NCBI GenBank assembly: GCA_023525915.1
Contig: CP026657.1
Span: 2,001,001-2,065,000 of the forward strand
DNA length: 64,000 nt
Origin: Acetispira formosa (nom. nud.)
GTDB lineage: Bacteria > Desulfobacterota > Desulfarculia > Adiutricales > Adiutricaceae
Reading direction: 5' to 3'
The position numbers were made by a program, and so were the translations under genes. Positions 1-8,270 of this stretch are shown here, piece after piece. The stretch's first letter is position 1; every line of letters starts with the position of its first letter. Under the pieces are notes generated by a model. The model did no database searches. It was not told the origin of the DNA and saw only the letters and a program-made list of their open reading frames with translations.

Positions 1-1
1 T

Positions 2-2128
2 ATGATTAGCGGCATATCGAAAATGTCCTCAATGGGCATGATGAACGTCAATGGCCAGGGGCAAGGCGGCGTCTCAGGGGTCGGCGGGGGCCTGCGGATA
101 GAAACGGCGGCCCAGGAGACAGTGGAGCAAACTGCGGCCAAGGCCTCCATCTATGACAATTTTAAGAATGAAATGGCTTGGCGTCTGGCTGAAAGCGGCC
201 CCAGGAAGCCGGAGCCGGACGATCCGGACCCCGACGTTCTGGCCCGGAGCCTCACCGGGGCTATGGGTGAAATAGAAAAGCTGTTCGGCCGTGAGGCGGC
301 CACCGAGGCTATGGCCATGATTTTGACCGGCACGGCCGACGAGATGAATTTGAATACTCTGACCGGTTCCATTCAGAACGCCATGAAAAACCTCTCCCGC
401 CAGGACCCCAACGGCATGAAAATAAAACAATTGGCCGATGGCTTCAATGAGGATCTGACCCTGGCGTTTGACCCGGACAAAGCCGCCGCTGTTTTGGAGG
501 CCGAAAGCAGCCTCAGTCTAAGCTATGCTCTTTCCAGGCATTTCGGTTTACTGTTGGAGAATCCAGATGATTACCAGAGCCACCAGGAGTGCCGCGCCCA
601 GTCGGAGACGGATGAGGAAGTGAAAGAAACGTCCGGAACGATAGTGGCCGGAGACTGGCAGCCGGCCAATGACACCGGGGAGATTATTTCTGTTTCAGGC
701 GGGGAAGCTCCGGCCAAACGGGAGAAAAGTTCACAGTTGGAAATCGCTCAGATGACCGGCTTTACCGCTGACGGCGACTGGGGCGCAGTTGAGGTTATCA
801 AACCGGAGGAAGTTGAGGACGAAGAATTGAAAATCCGGGCCCAGGAAGGTCTGGACAAAGCCGGCAACCTGAAGATGAGCGATATCATCAACCCTGATCT
901 TGGTGATGGGCGTGAAGTGGTTGAGGGGCTGATAAAATTCCTCTCAGATGATTTGCAGGATGAGGAAGCGGCCGCCTATCTGGAGGAAGCCCTCAAAAAA
1001 GCTGATCGTGGTGAAGCGGATTTGGGGTCGAATTTTATGGAGCGCCTCAGCCAGGTCTATTCTAAAGTCGCGTCCGAGATGGATGAAGACAAACTGGCGA
1101 CCTTTGAAAATTACCTCAACGGTGATTTCAAGGACAACTTCAATGAGGTGCTGGGACGGCTTCAGAACAATCTGGTTCTGCCCCTGGCCGAGGATGTCGG
1201 GCAAATAGAATTTAGGGGCCTACAGGGGATATCCGGCGGAATGGAGAGCGATTCATTCAGCTTCCAATGGGGCTATCAGGGCGACGACTATGTGGAAAAA
1301 ACCGTCACCAAAAAAGTGATGCGGGAGGATTTTCAGGGCGTTAAAGACGCGGCCGACGATAAAGCCAGCCGCAACCAGGCTGATCTGGAATTGGCCAAAG
1401 CCCAGCGTGAAGATGAAAAGGCCTTGCGTAAGGCCGGGTATAACGTCAACACCTCCCGAACCATCAACGATGATATTCCCGTTTCGCTCGGCTATGTGGC
1501 CCCCGGCTACAGCCACATCAATCGGGACGCCCGGAAGAACGAAGGGCTCTGGAATGATCTGGAATTGTCGGACGGAGTTGAAAAGGACAGCGCGGAAGCG
1601 GCCAGCGAAGATCTGGAGCAGGCGCTGTCTTTGAAAGCCGGGCAATTGAGTCAGGCTTCGCTGGCTGAGCTGGAAAATTTTCTCTCCGACCGGTTTGGCG
1701 AAGAAAAAGCCGCGGGCATGATGGAAAGTCTGGATTGGAAAAAAGACCTCATGACCGGTCTGGCCGACATTCACCGCGATGTCCGCGAACTGGGCGATGA
1801 GAGCCGGGCGGAAGAATTTGTAAATTTTATCAATGGAGATTTGAAGCGGGAAGTTCAGGTGCTGTCGGAAAAAATCGGTCTGGAGTTCCAGGGCTGGACC
1901 GGAGGGGATGGAATCTCCGGCGAACTATCCGCCGCTTTTAAAATAAGGGGGGAGGAAGGGGAAGAGGCCATTGAGGTGGCCCTTGCGGCCAGTTCCAGGG
2001 CTTCAGTTATTGATGAACCCGCGCCGGGCGCGGATGCTGAAACCATATTGAACAAAGGGGCGGAGCCGCAAAAAACTCTGGCCTCTCAAACCCGGCAGGT
2101 CGGCATACTCATCAGGGTTACTGCCTGA
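2..2128 (+). CDS. Large acidic protein of unknown function with internal repeats
   Basis: I do not recognise this family. The reading frame encodes 708 residues, rich in Glu, Asp and Ala, with no signal peptide or membrane segment. The first 35 residues are rich in Met, Gly, Gln and Ser. Two segments are clearly related: residues about 312-425 and about 556-660. Both run FLSD, then an EE-x-AA stretch, a helix, an (N/F)-x-NGD-(F/L)-K motif and an ISG(G/E) segment. A weaker third copy is likely at about 83-170. This suggests a repeated helical domain of about 100 residues. The ATG is at base 2, so the true start may lie to the left of the window. A GC-rich hairpin follows the stop. The neighbours are unrelated (TRAP operon on the other strand). 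Confidence 0.8.
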   Translation: MISGISKMSSMGMMNVNGQGQGGVSGVGGGLRIETAAQETVEQTAAKASIYDNFKNEMAWRLAESGPRKPEPDDPDPDVLARSLTGAMGEIEKLFGREAATEAMAMILTGTADEMNLNTLTGSIQNAMKNLSRQDPNGMKIKQLADGFNEDLTLAFDPDKAAAVLEAESSLSLSYALSRHFGLLLENPDDYQSHQECRAQSETDEEVKETSGTIVAGDWQPANDTGEIISVSGGEAPAKREKSSQLEIAQMTGFTADGDWGAVEVIKPEEVEDEELKIRAQEGLDKAGNLKMSDIINPDLGDGREVVEGLIKFLSDDLQDEEAAAYLEEALKKADRGEADLGSNFMERLSQVYSKVASEMDEDKLATFENYLNGDFKDNFNEVLGRLQNNLVLPLAEDVGQIEFRGLQGISGGMESDSFSFQWGYQGDDYVEKTVTKKVMREDFQGVKDAADDKASRNQADLELAKAQREDEKALRKAGYNVNTSRTINDDIPVSLGYVAPGYSHINRDARKNEGLWNDLELSDGVEKDSAEAASEDLEQALSLKAGQLSQASLAELENFLSDRFGEEKAAGMMESLDWKKDLMTGLADIHRDVRELGDESRAEEFVNFINGDLKREVQVLSEKIGLEFQGWTGGDGISGELSAAFKIRGEEGEEAIEVALAASSRASVIDEPAPGADAETILNKGAEPQKTLASQTRQVGILIRVTA

Positions 2129-2129
2129 A

Positions 2130-2159
2130 GGGCGGCCCGGTCCTGGGACCGGACCGCCC
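2130..2159 (+). terminator. GC-rich hairpin after the first gene
   Basis: A strong hairpin begins two bases after the stop codon, with 13-14 bp arms (gggcgg-c-ccggtcc pairing with ggaccgg-a-ccgccc) and a tiny loop. No T-run follows, so it may be a transcript-stabilising end or a Rho-independent-like terminator of non-classical form. Confidence 0.5.
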
Positions 2160-2304
2160 AGACTCCCCGTCTGGCAGGGAGCCCTCTACGTTTCGCCATT
2201 CAGGCTGCTGAACGAAACGGAGAGTGTGTGATTTGGCTCCGTTCCGTCAACATCTTGAGTAATCGCCCCTCCAGGGCAATCGCTTGAAACTATCTTAGAT
2301 AAAA

Positions 2305-2456
2305 CCCGGCCGAGCGGGCGAAAAAATTTCTGACGTCGCTCGTAATTTTCTCGTATTCCCGGCCGGGTGACTTCATCGGCATTCTGTTTTGTCCGTGCCC
2401 GTCCGGGGAGCAAAATTACGAGCGACTTACAGAAAATTTTTCGCCCGCCCGGCCTG
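2305..2456. repeat. Dispersed palindromic repeat A, copy 1
   Basis: Two arms of about 43 bp (2306-2349 and 2412-2454) are nearly perfect inverted repeats around gcgggcgaaaaaattt and gacgtcgctcgtaatttt. They enclose a loop of about 60 bp containing cccggccgggtg and gcccgtccggggagc. Related copies lie at 18954-19113 and 53771-53932. It is followed by a 63-bp tail (2457-2519) and then by repeat C, an arrangement that recurs elsewhere. Confidence 0.8.
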
Positions 2457-2519
2457 GTCAGTGTCGGCGTTTGGGTGAGGTTACTATTGGGGTCCTCTTG
2501 CATAAGCCAACCAAAACCA

Positions 2520-2788
2520 GGAGGACGGGGCGGTGAGATATCTCCAGAGGGGACCACGATTTTTGCGTAACTCTGAGCCGTCAGTTTAAGAGAAAAGGTC
2601 TATATTTTAAAAATAGCAGGTCGACCCGATAGGGGAGACGGAGCGCCAGCGACTGGTTTTGAGGCATAAAAGCCGCTCGCGAAGCAAAAACCACGCTTTT
2701 TGCGTAGTGGACGGGCCGCCTGTTTAAGGGAAGAAGCCATACTTTAAATCGCCCCACTATGGAGATATCTCACCGCCCCGTCCTCCGG
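2520..2788. repeat. Dispersed palindromic repeat C (copy 2) with nested B repeat
   Basis: The outer arms, 2520-2564 and about 2746-2788, are inverted copies built on ggcggtgagatatctcca. Between them lies an inverted copy of repeat B (about 2600-2740), recognised by the gcaaaaaccacgctttttgc hairpin, ccagcgactggtttt and the aaaatagcaggtcgaccc end. The same nesting occurs at 53441-53710. Together with the preceding A copy and tail this fills 2160-2820; I see no gene there. Confidence 0.75.
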
Positions 2789-2824
2789 GTTTTACCGGAA
2801 ATCCATTCCGGGCGATTCGCCCCC

Positions 2825-2847
2825 AGCCGCCATCAGGCGGCTTTTTT
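2825..2847 (+). terminator. Rho-independent terminator, plus direction
   Basis: The stem gccgcc-atca-ggcggc is followed by a run of six T. The T-run overlaps the stop codon of the converging dctM gene. It would stop transcripts arriving from the left. Confidence 0.7.
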
Positions 2848-4138
2848 ATTTTGCCCCGCTCAGAAGTTCAGGCAACAGCATAGTGATTTTCGGAAAATAC
2901 GTCAACAGGGTTAGGGCCAGGAGTGAGGCGAACAGGTAGCCCCAGTTGGCTTTGATCAAAGCTTCTATCTTCATTTTGGTGATGCCGCAAGCCACGAAAA
3001 GATTCACGCCCAAGGGAGGGGTGATCATGCCGATAGCCAGGTTGATGGTCATCACTATACCGAAGTGGACCGGATTAATGCCCAGATCCATAATCACCGG
3101 AAAGAAGATGGGGGCCAGGATGATAATGGCCGCGTTGGTCTCCATAAAGGTTCCGACAATGAGCAACAGAACGTTGGTAATCATCAGGAAGACAAAAGGA
3201 TCGCTGGTGATGTTGATAAAGAAAGCGGCGATCTGGCCGGGAATCCCTTCACGGGTCAGAAGCTGGCCGAAGACCATGGCCGTGGCAATCAACAGCATGA
3301 CCATGGCGCTGGAAATGGCCGAACGTTTCAGGATTTCCGGCAAATCCTTGAGCTTGATTTCTTTATAAACAAAGTAGGAGATCAAAAAGCCATAGACCAC
3401 GGCCACATTGGCCGCCTCAGTCGGGGTGAAGACGCTGCCGTATATGCCGCCCAGAATGATGACCGGCATAAGAAGGGCCAGAACGGCCTCTTTGGAGGCG
3501 GCCATCAGTTCGCCCTTCTCCGTGGTGGCCGTGCCCTTATAGCCGTATTTTTTGGATACGATTACAGCCACAATCATCAGGGTCAGACCGATGCAGAGGC
3601 CCGGCAGAAAACCGCCCATGAACAGTTGGCCGATGGAGGTGTTTGTGACCACGCCATAGGTGATCATGGGAATGCTGGGCGGAATGATCACGCCGATGTA
3701 ACCGGCCGAGGCCTGGGTGGCGCTGGCAAACGGGAGGCTGTAGCCCTGCCGCACCATGGCCGGAATCATCAGGCAGCCAATGGCCGCGACCGTAGCCGGG
3801 CCGGAGCCGCTGATGGCCGCGAAGAACATTGAGGCCATGATGGTCACCAGGGCCAGGCCGCCGGTGAAGGAACCGACCAGGGCCGAGGCCACGCGAATGA
3901 GACGGCGGGAGATGCCGCCCTTTTCCATGAGCGCCCCGGCCACCATAAAGAAAGGCACGGCCATGAGGGGAAAGGAATCGCCCACGGCGGTGAACATTTT
4001 CTGCGGCGCAATCAGGAGCGACATGTTGGGATGGAGATACAGCGAGATCAGCGAAGACAGGCCGATGCTCACGGCCACCGGCACCCGCATGAGTATCAGA
4101 AGGATGAAGGTTCCGAACAGAATAAAACTTATTGACAT
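2846..4138 (-). CDS. dctM: TRAP transporter large permease, DctM type
   Basis: Predicted 430-residue, highly hydrophobic protein with about 12 membrane segments, the usual length for the DctM/TRAP large subunit. It starts MSISFILFGTFILLILMRVPVA, and shows the family features FFMVAGALMEKGGISRRL, GSGPATVAAIG and GMITPPLGVNLFVACGI. In the family this subunit forms the ion-coupled channel that imports organic anions delivered by the periplasmic DctP protein. Its start overlaps the end of dctQ by 10 bp, which indicates translational coupling in a dctPQM operon. The neighbouring sugar-acid-type dehydratase and GntR regulator suggest a sugar acid or related carboxylate as substrate; this is inference. 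Confidence 0.95.
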   Translation of the reverse strand: MSISFILFGTFILLILMRVPVAVSIGLSSLISLYLHPNMSLLIAPQKMFTAVGDSFPLMAVPFFMVAGALMEKGGISRRLIRVASALVGSFTGGLALVTIMASMFFAAISGSGPATVAAIGCLMIPAMVRQGYSLPFASATQASAGYIGVIIPPSIPMITYGVVTNTSIGQLFMGGFLPGLCIGLTLMIVAVIVSKKYGYKGTATTEKGELMAASKEAVLALLMPVIILGGIYGSVFTPTEAANVAVVYGFLISYFVYKEIKLKDLPEILKRSAISSAMVMLLIATAMVFGQLLTREGIPGQIAAFFINITSDPFVFLMITNVLLLIVGTFMETNAAIIILAPIFFPVIMDLGINPVHFGIVMTINLAIGMITPPLGVNLFVACGITKMKIEALIKANWGYLFASLLALTLLTYFPKITMLLPELLSGAK

Positions 4139-4662
4139 TGTTCGGCCTCCTCATTTTCCTTAATTTTGTCAAAATTCCGGTATTCCTCAATCATGGCCTG
4201 GGCAAAGCGGATGGACATGAACAGGGAACCCAAAAGGATCGGCAGATAGGCTATCCACATGGGAATTTCCATGGCCGGGGAAATCTGCCCCATGCGGGCG
4301 ATGCGGGCAATGGCCAGATAGCCGACATAGCTCATGGCCAGGCCGAAAGCGACCGAGCAAAGGCCGGAAAAAATGATATCAAATTTCTGAAAGGCTTTAG
4401 GCATAATATTGACAAAGGCGGCCACGCCGATGTGAACGCCCTCCCGCGCCCCCATGCTGGCCCCGATGAAGACCACCCAGGTCATGAGGTAGCGGGCCAG
4501 TTCTTCCGACCAGGGCAGCGAGTAGTGAACAACGTATCTGAAAAAAACCTGAAGGAAGACCACGATAATCATCAGCATCAGCGACACCGTGACCAGGGTG
4601 GACTCCAGAACCGACAGCCCTCTTAAAATGGCCGGTTCACTTGATGCGTTGGAACTGGACAT
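4129..4662 (-). CDS. dctQ: TRAP transporter small permease, DctQ type
   Basis: Predicted 177-residue membrane protein with four hydrophobic segments, the normal size for DctQ. Typical features are the N-terminal segment ending in VVFLQVFFRYVV, followed by PWSEELARYLMTWVVFIGASMG and the GVHIGV motif. It pairs with DctM to form the TRAP membrane complex. A good ribosome binding site (gaggtgaggttttc) precedes the ATG. It lies 62 bp after dctP and overlaps dctM by 10 bp, so the three genes form one operon. Confidence 0.93.
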   Translation of the reverse strand: MSSSNASSEPAILRGLSVLESTLVTVSLMLMIIVVFLQVFFRYVVHYSLPWSEELARYLMTWVVFIGASMGAREGVHIGVAAFVNIMPKAFQKFDIIFSGLCSVAFGLAMSYVGYLAIARIARMGQISPAMEIPMWIAYLPILLGSLFMSIRFAQAMIEEYRNFDKIKENEEAEQCQ

Positions 4663-4724
4663 GAAAACCTCACCTCAATTCAAACCCGGCCCTCTCTAGA
4701 GGGCCGGGGCGTGATTGACACTTG

Positions 4725-5705
4725 TTACTTGGTGGCTTCGAGAATGGCGTTTAAGCGGTCAACGCCGACTTCCTTTTCAAACTCTTTGTAAATGGGGGCC
4801 ATGGCTTCTTTCCAGACGGCCTTGTCAACCGTGGTGACGGTCATGCCTTTGGCTTCCAGCTCTTTCTGGGCCTGGGCCACTTCCTTCTGATTCAGTTCAC
4901 GCTGAAAAATTTTGGCTTCGTCGGCGGCTTCCTGCACGGCTTTCTGCTGCTCGGGGGTCAGCTTGTTCCAGGCTTCCAGGCCGATCAGGAGCGGAGCGGG
5001 TGAATAAAAGTGCTCGGTCAGGGAGAGATATTTCTGCACTTCATAATACTTGCTGGTGTAAATGCCGGTCAGGGGGTTTTCCTGGCCGTCGACGGTTTTT
5101 TGCTGAAGAGCGGTGAACACTTCACCGGAGGCGATGGGGGTGGGGTCAGCGCCCAGAGCGCGGAAAGTGGCCATGTGGATTTTATTTTCCATGGTGCGGA
5201 TCTTCAGGCCCTTGAGGTCTTCGGGGGTCTTGATTTCCAGCTTGGAATTGGTGATGTTGCGAAAACCGTTTTCCCAGAAAGCCAGGCCGATCAGATCAGC
5301 CTTTTTGATGCCCTCCATGCTGGCCTGACCAATGGGGCCGTCGAGAATTTCATAAGCCTGGGCCGGGCTGGTGAAGAGGTAAGGCAGGTCATAGACCAGA
5401 AAATCCTTGCTGAAACCGGCCATGGGCGCGGTGGAGATGAGGCAGACATCAGTGGTGCCCATCTGGAGGGCTTCCACCAGTTCGCGCTCGTTGCCAAGCT
5501 GGGCGCTGTGAAAAACTTCGACCTTCACTTCGCCGCCGGTTTTGGCGTCAACCAGTTCAGCGAATTTTTCCATGCCCACATGATAGGGATGGACCGGGGC
5601 CAGGACGTGACCGGCTTTCAGCGTCACGGCCGACCAGGCCGGAGCGGCCGCAAAGACCGTCAGGACGGCCAGAAGCACAAGCGATTTGAGGGTGATGGAC
5701 TTCAT
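4725..5705 (-). CDS. dctP: TRAP transporter substrate-binding protein, DctP type
   Basis: Periplasmic solute-binding protein of about 326 residues. I chose the internal ATG at 5705 because aaggagagttcc lies directly upstream and the protein then begins with a classical Sec signal peptide (MKSITLKSLVLLAVLTVFAAAPAWS, cleaved near AWSA). Family features include AGHVLAPVHPYHVGMEKFAE, the GTTDVCLISTAP segment, and MENKIHMATFRALGADPTPI, whose Arg in LKGLKIRTME is the expected carboxylate-binding residue of DctP proteins. It captures a carboxylated ligand and delivers it to DctQM. Upstream lie a short hairpin (about 5763-5787), repeat B and then ilvD. Confidence 0.93.
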   Translation of the reverse strand: MKSITLKSLVLLAVLTVFAAAPAWSAVTLKAGHVLAPVHPYHVGMEKFAELVDAKTGGEVKVEVFHSAQLGNERELVEALQMGTTDVCLISTAPMAGFSKDFLVYDLPYLFTSPAQAYEILDGPIGQASMEGIKKADLIGLAFWENGFRNITNSKLEIKTPEDLKGLKIRTMENKIHMATFRALGADPTPIASGEVFTALQQKTVDGQENPLTGIYTSKYYEVQKYLSLTEHFYSPAPLLIGLEAWNKLTPEQQKAVQEAADEAKIFQRELNQKEVAQAQKELEAKGMTVTTVDKAVWKEAMAPIYKEFEKEVGVDRLNAILEATK

Positions 5706-5814
5706 GGAACTCTCCTTCTTCTCAATGAGAAACAATTGCGCCGCAGGGGCTTGGTTTAAACGGCCGGGCGCTGTTCACCCGGCCGGTGGTGCGAGGGGTT
5801 TGGCCCCGCTATTT

Positions 5815-5988
5815 CAGCAATTCTCAAAGTAAACTGTTTCCCTTGAACTGGCAGCCAGCAGCTACGCAAAAAGCATGGTTTTTGCTCCGCAAGCGGCTTG
5901 GGGGGCCTTAAAACCAGTCGCTGACGCTCCGTCTCCCCTATGGGTCGACCTGCTATTTTGAAAATGCCGTCTAATTTGAGAATTGCTG
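5815..5988. repeat. MITE-like repeat B, copy 2
   Basis: A 174-bp unit with perfect 14-bp terminal inverted repeats: cagcaattctcaaa at 5815 and its complement ending at 5988. Inside are the family landmarks: agctacgcaaaaagc, gcatggtttttgc, aaaaccagtcgctgacgctc, and gggtcgacctgctatttt. It ends 3 bp from the stop codon of ilvD. A second small hairpin (gccgggcg-ctgttca-cgcccggc like) lies just before it at about 5763-5787. Confidence 0.8.
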
Positions 5989-5991
5989 CCG

Positions 5992-7665
5992 CTATTTGTC
6001 GGCTCTTGTTTTTATGATCGCGCCGTAAGCGGCCGATTGAGCCAGTTGAGCATAAAGATATAAATAGCCTTTGGTGACACGCGCCTCGGGCGGCTGCCAG
6101 CCCTCTTTGCGGGCGGCCAGCTCTTTTTCCGAAACCTCCAGCTCCAGCTTCTGGGCGGCGATATCAATGGCGATCATGTCCCCGTCTTTGATCAGGGCAA
6201 TGGGGCCGCCTTCCTGAGCCTCCGGCGACACATGGCCGACAAAGCAGCCGTTATTGGTGCCGGAGAAACGGCCGTCGGTGACCAGAGCCGTTTTTTTGGC
6301 CAGCCCCAAACCGTGGAGAAGCTTCAGGGCCTTGAACATTTCAGGCATGCCAGGGCCCCCCTTGGGGCCTTCATAGCGAATGACCAGCACTTCGCCGCCC
6401 TTGATTTTACCGGCCATAATAGCCTGATTAGCTTCCTCTTCCGAATTGAAGCAGACGGCCGGGCCCCTGAACACGCGCTGGGACGGATCAATGGCCGCCG
6501 GTTTGGTCACCGCGCCCAGCGGCGAAATGTTGCCGTAAAGAACGCCCAGTCCGCCGGTGGTTTCAAAGGGTTCAGCGAATGTTTTGATGACTTCGTTGTC
6601 CGGCGATTTGATTCCCTTAAGGTTCTCGGCCACAGTCTGGCCATCCACTGTCATGGAGCCGGTGTGGATAAGGCTGGTCAATTCGCTCATCACGGCCGGA
6701 ACGCCGCCTGATTCATAAAAATCGATAACGTTGGCGCTGGCGGACGGGTTCATCTTGGCAATCAACGGAGTGGAGCGGCTCATCTTATCGAACATGTTCA
6801 GGTCGAAATCAAGCTCGGCCTCATAGGCAATGGCCGGGACATGAAGGGCCGCGTTGGTCGAGCCGCCAATGGCCGAAGTCAGGCGCACGGCATTTTCAAT
6901 GGAGTCAGCGGTAATAATCTGGCGGGCCGTGATATTCTTTTCCACCAGTTTCACAATGGCCTGGCCGCTCCTTTGAGCTACGGCCAGACGGGCCGAACTG
7001 ACAGCCGGGACCATGGCGCTGCCGGACAGCGACATACCCAGGGCTTCAGCCAGACAGCACATGGTGTTGGCCGTCCCCAGAAAGGAGCAGGAGCCGCAGC
7101 CGGGCGCACAGCGGTTTTCCATGCTCAAGAGATCATCGTCGGTTATCTGACCGGCCAAAAGACGGCCCACACCTTCAATGATGCTGGTGCTGTCGCTTTT
7201 GCGGTTGTGGAGGAAAGGGCCGCCCTGCATAGGGCCGCCGCCCACGAAAATGGCCGGGAGATCCAGGCGGGCCGCGGCCATCAGCATGCCCGGCACAATT
7301 TTGTCGCAGGAACCCAGAAGCACAATGGCGTCATACTGGTGGGCCTCGACCATCAACTCGATGGAATTGGCGATAACATCGCGGGTGGGCAGAATATAGC
7401 GCATGCCCTCATGACCTTCGGCGATGCCGTCGCAGGCCCCGATGACCCCGAATTCGACCGGGGTGCCGCCGGCCATACGAATGCCGTCACAAACGGCCTT
7501 GGCCACGCTTTTGAGATTGAAATGGCCAGGCACGGTGGTGCTCCAGGCGTTGGCCACACCGATCAGCGGACGGGACAGATCCTCATCCGTATAGCCCATG
7601 GTCTTGAAATAAGCCCGATTGATGCTCCATTCCGGCCTCTTCAAAATCTTTTGACTGCGCTGCAT
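5992..7665 (-). CDS. ilvD: Dihydroxy-acid/sugar-acid dehydratase, IlvD/Edd family
   Basis: Predicted 557-residue Fe-S dehydratase. I chose the ATG at 7665 because aaaggagataaatta precedes it. Family features: GVANAWSTTVPGHFNL, ACDGIAEGHEGMRYILPTR, the cluster motif LLGSCDKIVPGM, the second Cys motif CAPGCGSCSFLGTANTM, GGSTNAALHVPAIA, and the C-terminal TDGRFSGTN and GHVSPEA. IlvD converts dihydroxy acids to 2-keto acids in branched amino acid synthesis, but close paralogues dehydrate sugar acids. The location between a FadR-type regulator and a TRAP transporter, without other ilv genes, favours a catabolic sugar-acid role. The gene symbol is therefore the family name, not a proven function. 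Confidence 0.9.
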   Translation of the reverse strand: MQRSQKILKRPEWSINRAYFKTMGYTDEDLSRPLIGVANAWSTTVPGHFNLKSVAKAVCDGIRMAGGTPVEFGVIGACDGIAEGHEGMRYILPTRDVIANSIELMVEAHQYDAIVLLGSCDKIVPGMLMAAARLDLPAIFVGGGPMQGGPFLHNRKSDSTSIIEGVGRLLAGQITDDDLLSMENRCAPGCGSCSFLGTANTMCCLAEALGMSLSGSAMVPAVSSARLAVAQRSGQAIVKLVEKNITARQIITADSIENAVRLTSAIGGSTNAALHVPAIAYEAELDFDLNMFDKMSRSTPLIAKMNPSASANVIDFYESGGVPAVMSELTSLIHTGSMTVDGQTVAENLKGIKSPDNEVIKTFAEPFETTGGLGVLYGNISPLGAVTKPAAIDPSQRVFRGPAVCFNSEEEANQAIMAGKIKGGEVLVIRYEGPKGGPGMPEMFKALKLLHGLGLAKKTALVTDGRFSGTNNGCFVGHVSPEAQEGGPIALIKDGDMIAIDIAAQKLELEVSEKELAARKEGWQPPEARVTKGYLYLYAQLAQSAAYGAIIKTRADK

Positions 7666-7733
7666 TAATTTATCTCCTTTTCGACTGAACCAGTACATGG
7701 TCAATCTTATAATTTCGGAACCGCATTGACCCG

Positions 7734-8074
7734 CCGGGAGCGGGAAGTTTTGTCCCGACTCCGTTCCGGGGGTCTTTAGTCACGGAGCCGGGACAAAACT
7801 TCCCGCTCCCGGCTCCCACTTGATCAGGCACACTTTCCAGCCCTCAAGAAAGCCGACCAGGCAGCCGCCGGGAGGAATGTTTGGGCCCGGATTCGTTCCG
7901 GGGGTCTTTAGTCACGGAGCCGGGACAAAACTTCCCGCTCCCGGCTCCCACTTGATCAGGCACACTTTCCAGCCCTCAAGAAAGCCGACCAGGCAGCCGC
8001 CGGGAGGAATGTTTGGGCCCGGATTCGTTCCGGGGGTCTTTAGTCACGAATCCGGGCCAAAACATTCCTCCCGG
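7734..8074. repeat. Hairpin array E with constant loop and exchanged arms
   Basis: Three consecutive loops share the 19-nt sequence ttccgggggtctttagtca (7764-7782, 7896-7914, 8028-8046). Loop 1 is flanked by arm X (7734-7763) and X' (7783-7812), 29 of 30 positions paired. Loop 2 has a different left arm Y (7868-7895) but right arm X' (7915-7944), so the arms do not match along most of their length. Loop 3 has Y (8000-8027) and Y' (8047-8074), 27 of 28 paired. The linker between units is identical, giving an exact 132-bp period. It fills the gap between ilvD and the regulator; I see no gene in it. Confidence 0.9.
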
Positions 8075-8270
8075 CGGCGGTCGCCAGCTAACATTGTCAG
8101 GCGATGGCCCGGCTTCCCCAATCCTGATTTTTGGATAAACTTCTCCATGGCCGGAGAAAAACCAGCCAAACTAATGTGATGATCAGGCCCGCGCGAAGCG
8201 GCGGCAATACTATCCCGTCGCGGCCGGTTCATTAAACCGGCCGTCCTGATAATCACCATACCCCTTAAAA

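Noticed and set aside
5992..7665. Assignment as biosynthetic IlvD of the branched-chain amino acid pathway only
   Set aside because: Neighbours are a TRAP transporter and a FadR-type regulator and no other ilv genes are present, so I keep a broader dehydratase call.
7734..8074. Possible CRISPR array because of regular repeats
   Set aside because: The repeat unit is 132 bp, contains long palindromic arms and identical linkers. There are no unique spacers and no cas genes.
7820..8179. Plus-strand 119-codon frame across the E array
   Set aside because: The frame is kept open by the 132-bp period, a multiple of three, and encodes repeated low-complexity sequence without a start signal.
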